64,000 nucleotides of DNA, taken from NCBI RefSeq assembly GCF_018449775.1, contig NZ_JAAVVB010000001.1, forward strand, positions 1,364,001 to 1,428,000, written 5' to 3'. The stretch comes from Mucilaginibacter sp. dw_454 (lineage in GTDB: Bacteria > Bacteroidota > Bacteroidia > Sphingobacteriales > Sphingobacteriaceae). Below the pieces are notes generated by a model. That model did not search any database. It had not been told where the DNA came from and saw nothing but the letters and a program-made list of their open reading frames with translations. Below, piece by piece: positions 54,473 through 63,197 of the stretch. Every line of letters starts with the position of its first letter. Within the stretch, counting starts at the first letter, position 1. Both the position numbers and the translations under genes were made by a program.

Positions 54473-55558
54473 CTAGCTTGCTTCTGCTAATTTCTCTTTA
54501 TCTAAAATCTCCAATAATGCCTTTTCGGCCAAATTCAATTCGGCGGCTTTAACGTCTTTATCTTCATCCAATTCCTTAATATAATTGAACAAGTGTCCCT
54601 CTTCATAACTTTTAATGATGGTGGGGTGCACATAATATTTCTTGCAGACTGTGCGGGTATTACCCAGGTTAATGGCAACTTCATCCAGCACGCTTACTAT
54701 CTTCTTTTTACACTCGGTTATCGTATCAAACTCGCCTGCTTCTTTGAATGCGTACAGAGCACTCACGCTGCCCGCCCAGGTTCTGAAATCTTTGGCGGTA
54801 AAATCTTCACCGGTGATGTCCTTTAAATAAGTATTGATATCGCCAGAGCCTATTGAACAGCGGCTACCATCGTGGTTATAATATTGAAACAATTCCTTAC
54901 CGGGGATATCACGGCATTGTTTTACCAAGCGGGCCAGTTTACGGCTTTGCAGCGAGATTTTATGGAACACCCCTTTCTTGCCTTTAAACTCAAAATTGAG
55001 CTTCGATCCTTCAATTTTTACATGGCGGTCTTGCAGCGTAGTTAGCCCGAAAGAACCATATAATTTTTTATACGCTTCGTTTCCAACCCTAATGCTGGTT
55101 AGCTCCATTAATCGTACTACTAACGCTACTACTTTTTCATGGTCAAGATCATGCCGCGACAGGTCCTTGTCTACTTGTTTACGGATATCCGGCAAATGCG
55201 AGGCGAAAGCTTGCAACCGATGGTATTTGGATTGATTGCGGATTTTGTTCCATTCGGCATGGTAGCGGTATTGTTTGCGGCCTGCGGCATCTGTGCCTGT
55301 AAATTGCAGGTGTGCATTCTCGAAAGGTGCAATCCAGACATTGGTATAAGCCGGTGGTATCACCAGTTTATTAAACCGGGTTATGAGTTCTTTGTCTTTA
55401 ACTGTCTTGCCCTTCGCGTCAACATAGGTCCAGCCGCTGCCCGCTTTTTTGCGGGTGTAGCCGGGTGTTGAGTCGGCTACATAACGTAGTCCCACAGCTT
55501 TTGCAGTAACCTCGGGGTCGCGGCCAATTTTTTCGAGCTTTTTTACCAATCTGTCCAT
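54473..55558 (-). CDS. DNA topoisomerase IB
   Basis: A 361-residue poxvirus/bacterial-type topoisomerase IB. Motifs: N-terminal domain (GSGWTYVDAKGK), KYHRLQAF, RVGNEAYKK with a catalytic Arg, FRTWAGSVSAL, and the active tyrosine in CKKYYVHP (Tyr308 or Tyr309). It relaxes supercoils by a 3'-phosphotyrosyl intermediate without ATP. The length is standard for bacterial members. Confidence 0.93.
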   Translation of the reverse strand: MDRLVKKLEKIGRDPEVTAKAVGLRYVADSTPGYTRKKAGSGWTYVDAKGKTVKDKELITRFNKLVIPPAYTNVWIAPFENAHLQFTGTDAAGRKQYRYHAEWNKIRNQSKYHRLQAFASHLPDIRKQVDKDLSRHDLDHEKVVALVVRLMELTSIRVGNEAYKKLYGSFGLTTLQDRHVKIEGSKLNFEFKGKKGVFHKISLQSRKLARLVKQCRDIPGKELFQYYNHDGSRCSIGSGDINTYLKDITGEDFTAKDFRTWAGSVSALYAFKEAGEFDTITECKKKIVSVLDEVAINLGNTRTVCKKYYVHPTIIKSYEEGHLFNYIKELDEDKDVKAAELNLAEKALLEILDKEKLAEAS

Positions 55559-55610
55559 GGGGGTAACAACGGATATGCAGAAGATTAGTTTGAGGGATCG
55601 ACAACCTTTC

Positions 55611-55850
55611 TGGTGGGGGACTCACCCGGTCTTTGCTTCGCTCGACCACCCTCTCTTCACCTTCGGCGGAAAGAGGGTCTTTTTTCAATATCGAATAATG
55701 AATTCTGAATGTCGAATATCGAAGTAACTCCCTTCATCATTCGTTATTTAAAATTCGATGTTCGATATTTTTATACTGCCAACCCTCTTTCCCGCTTGCG
55801 GAAGAGAGGGTTACCCAGCGCAGCGTCGGCGGGGTGAGTGCTCCGCGCGA
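55611..55850. repeat. 240-bp foldback element
   Basis: Outer arms carry inverted copies of the ACTCACCC, ACCCTCTCTTC and AAAGAGGGT words (55611-55680 and 55781-55850); inner arms repeat TCGAATATCGAA-like words (55687-55723 and 55741-55770). It occupies most of the gene-free stretch 55559-55937. No ORF, RNA gene or target-site duplication is evident. The same words occur in the elements at 56851 and 59621. Confidence 0.82.
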
Positions 55851-55937
55851 CATTAACTAACTCAAATTATCTGGAATAAGATGAGTAGATTAGCCGATAA
55901 ATACAGAGCTACTCTGTTCACTTAAATCTTACCAACC

Positions 55938-56129
55938 ATGAATCCTTCATTGCAAATGTTTGCTATAATGGCACCTACTATCTTGCTCTTTTTAGCCTTC
56001 TTTATAATTAACAACCTATCTGCAAGAACAAAAACAACAAAGGCGCAAACTAAATTACTTGCAGAAATAGCCAAAGCACAGAATGTAGACCCAGCTGTAA
56101 TTGATGGAATTTTGAAAGAAATGAATTGA
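55938..56129 (+). CDS. Small membrane protein with helical tail
   Basis: A 63-residue protein: one hydrophobic helix (about 8-26), a basic stretch, then a helix ending VDPAVIDGILKEMN. The layout resembles small single-pass proteins with a short cytoplasmic domain. No family recognised. It lies between repeat elements and starts with a good ATG. Confidence 0.45.
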   Translation: MNPSLQMFAIMAPTILLFLAFFIINNLSARTKTTKAQTKLLAEIAKAQNVDPAVIDGILKEMN

Positions 56130-56158
56130 TTATACCTGTGGATTACACGGGACTTCTC

Positions 56159-56788
56159 TCAAAACCCTACCACAAACCCTTCTTTCAACGCCAGCGTATT
56201 TACACCCGCGTTAGGCAGCCTGGTGCCCGCATTACTCATGTGCCTCAAACCCAATCGTACATCGGCATAAATATTTCTGTAGAGTTTCAAATTGGCTCCG
56301 GCAAAAAGATTGTCAGAGAACAAAAAGCCGCTCATTTGCCTGTGCGGCGTGCCCGATGCATAATGCGGGCCAGTGCTTAACGACGCATACACGTTAAGAG
56401 GCAGACTGGTCAAGTTCTTCCGGTACAGTAAACCCAGGTTTATTCCATATTCATAACCACTCAAAAAATCGGCCGATACCGAAGTTGGGTACATGCCATA
56501 CCGGTTAGTATTGTATTGCGGCTGCACCAAAATATCCCATTCTGTTGATCTTTTCTTTTTTAGGGTGCGATAATACTCCAGCTCATAAAAAGTAACGTGG
56601 TAGTAGTAATTATTGGCCACGTTAAAGCCTTTACTGCCGCCACCTACCAATTGGCCAAGGTATTGGTTACCTATACCGGTAACAAAACCCAGCCTGTTTT
56701 TCTGAATAAATCCATCGCCTTGCGCATGGGCGGATTTAAGGGCAATAGCCGTTAGTCCCAATACCAGGACGAGTAGTTTTTTGTGCAA
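56159..56788 (-). CDS. PagL-like outer-membrane acyloxyacyl hydrolase family protein
   Basis: A 209-residue exported protein with a signal peptide ending in AHAQ and alternating strands of an eight-stranded barrel. LRHMSNAG (His183, Ser185) followed by LPNAGVN fits the catalytic His-x-Ser region and downstream Asn-Gly of PagL lipid A 3-O-deacylases. PagL removes a 3-linked acyl chain from lipid A. The Glu of the triad is not certain here; Glu203 is farther away than expected. Otherwise a general outer-membrane barrel. Confidence 0.65.
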   Translation of the reverse strand: MHKKLLVLVLGLTAIALKSAHAQGDGFIQKNRLGFVTGIGNQYLGQLVGGGSKGFNVANNYYYHVTFYELEYYRTLKKKRSTEWDILVQPQYNTNRYGMYPTSVSADFLSGYEYGINLGLLYRKNLTSLPLNVYASLSTGPHYASGTPHRQMSGFLFSDNLFAGANLKLYRNIYADVRLGLRHMSNAGTRLPNAGVNTLALKEGFVVGF

Positions 56789-56850
56789 TTGTAACAGGTT
56801 TAATCAATGCACTAAATTACGGAAATTGCCGGTGATAAGTTGCTTTGAGG

Positions 56851-56987
56851 CAAGGCTTTTACTTGGCGCGTAGGGACTCACCCCGCCGACGCTACGCTAG
56901 GCGACCCTCTCTTCGCCTTTGGCGGAAAGAGGGTTATTTTTATCAGCACGAAACAGACTTACGAAGTTTTAAAAACTTCGTAAGTCT
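56851..56987 (+). repeat. Repeat element left of the ABC permease gene
   Basis: It starts with GGCTTTTACTTGGCGCGTAG, continues with the ACCCTCTCTTC-AAAGAGGGT hairpin (56904-56934), and ends in a palindrome at 56955-56987 with 15-bp arms. The element at 59621-59740 has the same parts in the same order and orientation. Confidence 0.85.
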
Positions 56988-57010
56988 AAGCTAATGTTAT
57001 AATTAAACAC

Positions 57011-59467
57011 TTATTTCTCTTTTAAACTCTGCGCGGGATTGGCAATAGCCGCCTTAACAGATTGAAAACTAACCGTGATAATAGCTATTACAATTGCGCC
57101 AAAGCCCGCAGAGACAAACATCCATATGCTGATATTTATCCGGTAGGCAAAACCCTCCAGCCAGCGGTACATAAAGTAATATGCCAAGGGCGAGGCTACC
57201 AGAATGGACAAGATAACGGGGCGCAAAAAATCTTTGGTTAGTAATAGCGCTATGTTGGCCGCAGTGGCGCCTAATACCTTACGAATACCAATCTCTTTAA
57301 CACGTTGCTTTGCTGTAAACGCGGCCAAACCAAGCAGGCCAAGGCATGAAATAAGAACGGCAACAGTCATGGCTGTATTTATCAGTTGCGAGGTTTTTTG
57401 TTCAGTAGCGTAAAGTGCCGCAATGGTATCGTCAAAAAAACTATAGTCTGCCGGTTCGCCATTGTAAACGTTTTTCCAGTCGCTATTTATTTTTTCTATA
57501 GCTGTGGTGAAATTATTAATTGCACCTGTACCACTGATCTGTATACTGACAGCGTGTTCGCTTTGCCTGTCGGAGGTAAAAAAGAAGGGTATTATGGCCT
57601 CGTGCAATGAGGTAGCATTAAAATCTTTCAGCACACCTACTATACGCCCCTTTTTATCATTTATACCAGTAGCTACCATTTTACCGATAGCTTTCGCGGG
57701 GTTGTTAAAGCCCATCGCCTGGGCCGCTTTTTCGTTTATTAAAAACTCCGCAATGGTGTCAGACGGCATAATGTTGCGCCCGGCAACCAGTTTAAGTCCA
57801 AATAGCGATATATAGTTAGCGTCTCCCAGTTCATACGAAGCGGGCACCTGTAAATCGGCCAGATCGATATGGGTATGCGAATGATCTTTTGCGCCCGGCG
57901 TTTCTGTATGTACGCTTACTTGCTGCACGCCAGGTATCTGCTTAATTTTCTGCATAAATACCTCCAGTTGGTTGGCGGGGCTATTAAAACGGGTGTGGTA
58001 AGTAATAATGGCATCTTTATTAAAACCAAGATCTTTGTTCAGTATAAAATGCATTTGCCTGCCAATAATTACGGTACAAACAATAAAAATCATAGATACC
58101 GTAAACTGAAACACGATAAGGCTTTTTCTAAGAAAACCCGTTTGCCCCGAGCCGGAACTGGCCTGACCTTTAAGACTCGATACCGGGCTATAGGAAGCCA
58201 ATACATGAGCAGGATAAAAACCCGCGAGCAATGCGGTAATTATGGTAATGAGGAACAAAAAGATCAGCACCGAAGGTTTGAACAGGCTAAACGATACACC
58301 TGCCGGGATAATATGGCCAAACAATGCAATGATTGGAAAAACCATCAGTGCAGATACCACAACTGCAGCAAAAGTTATGATCAACGTTTCTGTAAAGAAT
58401 TGAACAAACAGGCTTGCGCGGCTACTCCCCAGCACTTTACGTACACCTACCTCTTTGGCACGGTTTAATGATTGGGCGGTAGCCAGGTTAATAAAATTGA
58501 TGGCAGCAATAATGAGGATAATCACAGCTATCGCCATTAAACCATACAGAACCGGCAAACTAGCCTTACGCGAATAAAGATCACGGTAAAGACTGTTAAA
58601 ATGCAGATCGGCCAAAGGCTGGAGTGATAAAATGTCCTGATGGCCGGGATACGGCGGTACATGCCTGGTAACAAATGCAGGAAATTGCTTTTCTATCTGT
58701 GCGGCAGTCACACCTTTCGCCAGCTTTACAAAAGCCTGTCCGTTTGGGTTCCAGTTACCCCAATGATCAAGCCTGATCTCGTCCTTTAAAAAGCTATGAT
58801 TTACACTAGCCAATGAAATAAAATCTTTAAAACCAAGATCGGTATTTTTCTCCCAATCTTTTACAATGCCTGTTACACTTACGCGTAAAGAATCATTCAG
58901 GTAAACGTCTTTATAAAAAATGACCTTGCCGATGATATTTTCGAGCGGCTGATTGCCAAAATAGCGCCGCGCCTCATGCTCAGAAAGCACTACGCTAAAA
59001 GGTTCGGTTAACGCAGTGCCAGGATTACCCTGCAGCCACTGGTATTGAAAAATATTAAAATATTGCGGCCCGGTAATAATAATGGGCGATGTTTGCTCGC
59101 CGCGTTTTGCTTCAGAAAATCTCTTTGGCTCGTTACTACCGTTTGGCACAACAACGCCGGCGTAATAATTGTGAAATGTAGCTACAGTTTCAAAACCCGT
59201 CAATTCGGTGCGCATAGTAGCCGGTAGTGGATTCATCATCCCTCCTATATAATCCAGATGCCCCTGCTGGTCGCGCTCACTTGCTACCAGGTGATAAATA
59301 CGGTTATTATCCGGGTGAAACCTATCATAACTAAATTCAAAACTGGTTATGAGGTATATAACAATGCATGAGCATACACCAACAGACAAACCTATAATGT
59401 TGATAGCTGCATAACCTTTATGTTTGATAACATTGCGCCATGCAATTTTTAAGTAGTTTTTGATCAT
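57011..59467 (-). CDS. FtsX/MacB-type ABC transporter permease
   Basis: An 818-residue permease with two MacB-periplasmic plus FtsX units: an N-terminal helix at about 20-42, a first periplasmic domain, three helices (about 310-430), a second periplasmic domain, and three C-terminal helices. RAKEVGVRKVLGSSRAS and KEIGIRKVLGATAAN mark the FtsX parts. It is likely an efflux or lipoprotein-release permease. No ATPase gene is adjacent. It is bracketed by direct repeats. Confidence 0.92.
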   Translation of the reverse strand: MIKNYLKIAWRNVIKHKGYAAINIIGLSVGVCSCIVIYLITSFEFSYDRFHPDNNRIYHLVASERDQQGHLDYIGGMMNPLPATMRTELTGFETVATFHNYYAGVVVPNGSNEPKRFSEAKRGEQTSPIIITGPQYFNIFQYQWLQGNPGTALTEPFSVVLSEHEARRYFGNQPLENIIGKVIFYKDVYLNDSLRVSVTGIVKDWEKNTDLGFKDFISLASVNHSFLKDEIRLDHWGNWNPNGQAFVKLAKGVTAAQIEKQFPAFVTRHVPPYPGHQDILSLQPLADLHFNSLYRDLYSRKASLPVLYGLMAIAVIILIIAAINFINLATAQSLNRAKEVGVRKVLGSSRASLFVQFFTETLIITFAAVVVSALMVFPIIALFGHIIPAGVSFSLFKPSVLIFLFLITIITALLAGFYPAHVLASYSPVSSLKGQASSGSGQTGFLRKSLIVFQFTVSMIFIVCTVIIGRQMHFILNKDLGFNKDAIITYHTRFNSPANQLEVFMQKIKQIPGVQQVSVHTETPGAKDHSHTHIDLADLQVPASYELGDANYISLFGLKLVAGRNIMPSDTIAEFLINEKAAQAMGFNNPAKAIGKMVATGINDKKGRIVGVLKDFNATSLHEAIIPFFFTSDRQSEHAVSIQISGTGAINNFTTAIEKINSDWKNVYNGEPADYSFFDDTIAALYATEQKTSQLINTAMTVAVLISCLGLLGLAAFTAKQRVKEIGIRKVLGATAANIALLLTKDFLRPVILSILVASPLAYYFMYRWLEGFAYRINISIWMFVSAGFGAIVIAIITVSFQSVKAAIANPAQSLKEK

Positions 59468-59620
59468 GATGGTGGTTTTTAACGCCCGTGGGGCGGGTTA
59501 TCGGTTTATTTATGAAAACAGGACGTAAAAAGTTATAAAGCGTTACAGTTTGATCAATAAAAAAATGCCCAAATAATAAAAATCACTTAAAATAAAACTC
59601 GTTCAATTTTGTAGTTTAAG

Positions 59621-59740
59621 CAGGGCTTTTACCTGGCGCGTAGGACTCGCCCAATCTGCGCTTCGCTGGATCACCCTCTCTTCCGCAAGCGGTAAAGAGG
59701 GTGAAGAAGACTTACGAAGTTTCAAAAACTTCGTAAGTCT
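59621..59740 (+). repeat. Repeat element right of the ABC permease gene
   Basis: A direct, mildly diverged copy of the element at 56851-56987, ending in the same palindrome (59708-59740, 15-bp arms AGACTTACGAAGTTT). It lies within the 666-bp gene-free stretch 59468-60133. Confidence 0.85.
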
Positions 59741-59768
59741 ATCTACATTGTTCAATATTTCAAATTTA

Positions 59769-59837
59769 CCACCCTCTTTCCGCCAAAGGCGAAGAGAGGG
59801 TCGCCCAGCGTAGCGTTGGCGGGGTGAGTCCCCCGCG
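59769..59837 (-). repeat. Inverted partner of the right-hand element
   Basis: It carries the ACCCTCTTTCC, GAAGAGAGGGT, AGCGTTGGCGGGGTGAG words in reverse orientation relative to the element at 59621, making a foldback of about 220 bp in total. Confidence 0.8.
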
Positions 59838-59941
59838 TTAAGGATGGAAATGGATACCGGCCTGTGACTAAGGCCTTGCAGGCGTATGAATGTACAGCCT
59901 GGCCCGCTTCTACCAGCGGGAACGCCATAATTTTCTAAACG

Positions 59942-60020
59942 CAGAGACGCAATATTTTGCGTCTTCGAAGCGACGGGTAATAAATTTCGAACGTTAAGAC
60001 GCCATATTTTGCGTCTCTAC
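59942..60020. repeat. Two GAGACGCAATATTTTGCGTCTC-type repeats
   Basis: Two copies near 59943-59964 and 59996-60020. The full palindrome has 9-bp arms GAGACGCAA and TTGCGTCTC around TATT; both copies here are slightly damaged. Beyond these, 60021-60133 shows no feature I can identify. Confidence 0.75.
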
Positions 60021-60133
60021 AATCATCACAGAAATAATACTGACTAACCAGCCTTTTTACCCTACCCTGACGCTTTTATTTAAATACAATGCTCAATTTT
60101 ATGGTTTAACTCACAACAAACCAATCTACTTTT

Positions 60134-61162
60134 ATGAAATACAATTTTTTAGGCAATACCGGCGTGCTGGTTTCTGAAATATGTTTTGGCACCATGACCT
60201 TTGGCGGCAGCGAAGAAGGCATTTGGGGCAATATTGGCCGAGTGCAGCAAGACGAGGCTAACCAAATGATGAAAACAGTAGTTGATGCCGGCATTAACTT
60301 TATTGATACGGCCAACGTTTACTCGTACGGCAAATCGGAAGAACTGTTGGGACAATCCATTATTGACCTTGGGCTTAACCGGAACAACCTGGTAATTGCC
60401 ACCAAGGTGCGTGGGCGCATGAGTAAAGATGTAAATGATGTGGGCCTGAGCCGTTTTAACATTTTCCAATCGGTTGATGCCAGTTTAAAACGTTTGAAGC
60501 TGGATCATATTGATTTATTGTATGTTCACGGTGTCGACTTGTTTACACCAATTGAAGAAACCGTACGCGCGCTGAATGATATTGTACTAACCGGCAAGGT
60601 GCGTTATGTTGCTATTTGCAACTGGCCTGCCTGGATGGTCATGAAGGCCCTGGGTATCTCAGAAAAACATGGCTGGAACAAGTTTGTAGGTTTGCAATAT
60701 TTTTATTCCCTGTCGGGACGTGATATTGAGCGCGAAATTGTGCCTTTGGCCGAAGATCAAAACCTGGCTATTTTTCCATGGAGCCCGTTGGCTGGCGGTT
60801 TCTTGTCAGGAAAATATACCCGTAACAACGAAAGCGCAGGCGATTCGCGCCGTGATAAATTCGACTTCCCGCCGATAAACAAGGAGAAGGCGTATGATAT
60901 TATTGACGTTTTGGGCGATGTCGGCAAGGCTCATAATGCGTCGGTAGCGCAGGTGGCTTTAGCCTGGGTGCGTTTGCAAAAAGGCATTACCAGTACCATT
61001 ATTGGTGCTAAGACCATTGATCAGTTAAACGATAATTTAAAATCAATTAAGCTTGAATTATCTGCTGATGAACTGAAAAAAATCGACGAAATAAGCGCTT
61101 TACCTAAAGAATATCCGGGCTGGATGGTTGAAAGGCAAATGGGCGACAGGCTGGTTAAATAG
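60134..61162 (+). CDS. Aldo/keto reductase
   Basis: A 342-residue NADPH-dependent TIM-barrel reductase. The Asp-Tyr pair is in FIDTANVYSYGKSEELLG, the Lys in VIATKVRG, and the His in LLYVHGVD. VALAWVRLQKGITSTIIGAKT near the C-terminus binds the cofactor. It reduces aldehydes or ketones in the cytoplasm; the substrate is unknown. The length fits the AKR11/12-like subgroup. Confidence 0.92.
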   Translation: MKYNFLGNTGVLVSEICFGTMTFGGSEEGIWGNIGRVQQDEANQMMKTVVDAGINFIDTANVYSYGKSEELLGQSIIDLGLNRNNLVIATKVRGRMSKDVNDVGLSRFNIFQSVDASLKRLKLDHIDLLYVHGVDLFTPIEETVRALNDIVLTGKVRYVAICNWPAWMVMKALGISEKHGWNKFVGLQYFYSLSGRDIEREIVPLAEDQNLAIFPWSPLAGGFLSGKYTRNNESAGDSRRDKFDFPPINKEKAYDIIDVLGDVGKAHNASVAQVALAWVRLQKGITSTIIGAKTIDQLNDNLKSIKLELSADELKKIDEISALPKEYPGWMVERQMGDRLVK

Positions 61163-61197
61163 TCATTGGTTGACGGAAGACTGCCGTACGAATGTTT

Positions 61198-61228
61198 GTA
61201 GAGACGCAATATTTTGCGTCTCTTTTTT
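61198..61228 (+). terminator. Palindromic repeat acting as terminator of the aldo/keto reductase gene
   Basis: A perfect GAGACGCAA/TTGCGTCTC stem (61201-61209 and 61214-61222) is followed by TCTTTTTT. It is the same repeat as at 59942 and lies 35 bp behind the stop codon. Confidence 0.8.
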
Positions 61229-61427
61229 ATTTAAGACCGTTGTGTTTCCGTTTCAGCAGTGAAACAAAATCAGACTTAAAAGTCATTTTTATTGTTTCAT
61301 TCTGTTTCACTAAAATTACTTAAAATGCTTATTGTCAATCAATTGCATCAAAACCTTGTTTCACTTTTTATCTCTGTTGCATATACGCGCGAAACAGCGC
61401 AGGGCTTTTGAGATGGCCTGGGCGGAG

Positions 61428-61450
61428 GCGCAAAATATTGCGTCTCTACA
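61428..61450. repeat. Repeat copy overlapping the threonine aldolase stop
   Basis: GGCGCAAAATATTGCGTCTCTAC is an inverted-orientation copy of the GAGACGCAA repeat. The CTA inside it (61446-61448) is the TAG stop codon of the minus-strand aldolase gene. Confidence 0.75.
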
Positions 61451-62459
61451 ATGTGGCAATAACGTTAACCACATGTTCCACTTGTTCGGGGTGCACATCC
61501 AAATGCAGCACAAAACGGATGCGGTGCTTATCTGTCGACATAGCCTGGATACGGTGGGCGGCCAGTTTGCTTAGCACCGCCCCGGCAGGCTCAATGGTAT
61601 CGAATAGGATAATGTTGGTTTCGACCGGCAACACGTTAGTCACTGCCGCCGAGTTAGCCAAAGCTTCGGCCAGGATCTGGGCGTGAGCATGGTCTATCTT
61701 TAACCGTTCTATATGATGATCTAACGCGTAGATCCCCGCAGCAGCCAGGAAACCCGCCTGCCTCATGCCACCACCCAATACCTTGCGGATACGGCGTGCG
61801 TATTTGATGGTTTCTTTATCGGCTAACAGCACCGAGCCTACAGGTGCACCCAAGCCCTTAGATAAGCATACCGAGATACCGTTAAAGTATTGGCCGTAGT
61901 CGGCGGCTTTATCGCCGGTAGCAGTCAGCGCATTGAAGATGCGGGCACCGTCCAGGTGGAGCTTGAGCCCGCGCTGTTGGCAAAGGTTGGCAATGGGATT
62001 AATCTGTTCTAAAGTGTAGCAGGCGCCGCCGCCTTTGTTTACCGTATTCTCTAATACCACCAGGCTGGTATGCGGGTAGTGTATGTTTTCGGCGTTGATC
62101 TCGGGTTCGATCATGTCAGCAGTCAGTATCCCCCGATAGCCATTTAGTAACCTTGTCGATACACCCGAGTTGAATGCAATGCCTCCACCCTCGTAGCGGT
62201 ACACGTGTGCGGTTTGGTCGGCAATCAGCTCGTCTAAGGGCTGGGTAAAGCACTTAATGGCTATCTGGTTAGTCATGGTGCCTGATGGGCAGAAGATGCC
62301 GGCTTCCATACCGAATAGAGCGGCAGCTTTCTCCTCCAATGCGTTTATGGTTTCATCCTCACCGAAAACGTCGTCACCTACTTTGGCGCTAAACATGGCC
62401 TCCAGCATCCCCGGTGTGGGTTTGGTAACGGTATCGCTGCGTAAATCAACAGTAGTCAT
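61446..62459 (-). CDS. ltaE: Low-specificity L-threonine aldolase (PLP-dependent)
   Basis: A 337-residue fold-type I PLP enzyme: LRSDTVTKPTPGMLEAM start, GDDVFGEDET, CLSKGLGAPVGS with the PLP Lys, and GGGMRQAGFLAAAGIYAL. It splits threonine or allo-threonine to glycine and acetaldehyde. The stop codon lies inside a repeat. The start is shared with a divergent upstream region 41 bp from the next gene. Confidence 0.93.
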   Translation of the reverse strand: MTTVDLRSDTVTKPTPGMLEAMFSAKVGDDVFGEDETINALEEKAAALFGMEAGIFCPSGTMTNQIAIKCFTQPLDELIADQTAHVYRYEGGGIAFNSGVSTRLLNGYRGILTADMIEPEINAENIHYPHTSLVVLENTVNKGGGACYTLEQINPIANLCQQRGLKLHLDGARIFNALTATGDKAADYGQYFNGISVCLSKGLGAPVGSVLLADKETIKYARRIRKVLGGGMRQAGFLAAAGIYALDHHIERLKIDHAHAQILAEALANSAAVTNVLPVETNIILFDTIEPAGAVLSKLAAHRIQAMSTDKHRIRFVLHLDVHPEQVEHVVNVIATL

Positions 62460-62499
62460 ATTAAATGTCGTAAAATTGCGTTATTTGTGTTTTATATCT

Positions 62500-63195
62500 A
62501 TGAAGCGCCCAATTTTAATCATTTTATGCTGTATGCTGTTGTGTATAACAGCAAAATCACAATCGTGGCAACCAGGCTACTTTTACGATGTTAAAGGAAC
62601 GAAAAATGCCGGATTAATCCGCATCAACCCGGGTGGCAAAGGGCCAATAAAAGATGAAGGCTTTATTGAATATAAAGAAGATGCCAAAGCCGAAACAATC
62701 AAGCTTAGCGCCAGTGATCTGCGATCGTTTGTAGCAAGCCGCGATAGCTTTATTGTGGCAGCAGCCCCACCAATGGGCTGGGCCAAGAACGATCTTGATT
62801 TTGTACGTGTAGCTGTAGATGGTCCATTGCGCTTATTCGAGGCCAAAGGCGGCGCGGGTAGTGGTGGCGGGTCGGGCTTTCAACCGGGCATTGGTTTAGG
62901 TGTAGCCGGCGGCGGCGGCACAGGCGGCTTCGGTGGTGGGCTTGGCGGTGGTATATCTATTCCTATTGGCGGTGGTGGTCATGGAAAAAGCGGTAAATCC
63001 GTATATTATTTTGGCGCCAATACTGCAGGCATGAAACCCATTACCGAGCAAAACTTCATCGATGTAATGAGTGAAATCATGGGCGACGAGCCTGATGTGG
63101 TGGAGAAGATCCAAACCAAGAAATTTGGTCCGCACGATATGGATAAGTTAATAGCTTATTATAATCAAGTGATTGCAGGGGATGCGCAGAAATAG
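62500..63195 (+). CDS. Secreted protein with Gly-rich stretch
   Basis: A 231-residue exported protein, signal peptide ending in ITAKS. A beta-rich first half (YFYDVKGTKNAGLIRINPGG) is followed by a Gly-rich segment at about 124-163, and then an alpha C-terminus (FIDVMSEIMGDEPDVVEKIQ). I chose the ATG at 62500; an open frame extends upstream to 62257 opposite the aldolase gene. Function not recognised. Confidence 0.68.
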   Translation: MKRPILIILCCMLLCITAKSQSWQPGYFYDVKGTKNAGLIRINPGGKGPIKDEGFIEYKEDAKAETIKLSASDLRSFVASRDSFIVAAAPPMGWAKNDLDFVRVAVDGPLRLFEAKGGAGSGGGSGFQPGIGLGVAGGGGTGGFGGGLGGGISIPIGGGGHGKSGKSVYYFGANTAGMKPITEQNFIDVMSEIMGDEPDVVEKIQTKKFGPHDMDKLIAYYNQVIAGDAQK

Positions 63196-63197
63196 GA

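Noticed and set aside
57869..58468. Plus-strand open frame of 199 codons opposite the ABC permease
   Set aside because: It is antisense to a clear FtsX-type permease, with unusual composition rich in Arg, Lys, Asn and Tyr and no recognisable start region.
59468..60133. tRNA or small RNA gene in the long intergenic region
   Set aside because: The folded segments are all explained by repeat families seen elsewhere; no cloverleaf or conserved RNA pattern was found.
62257..62499. Upstream extension of the Gly-rich secreted protein
   Set aside because: It overlaps the start half of ltaE in antisense and would place the signal peptide in the middle of the protein.
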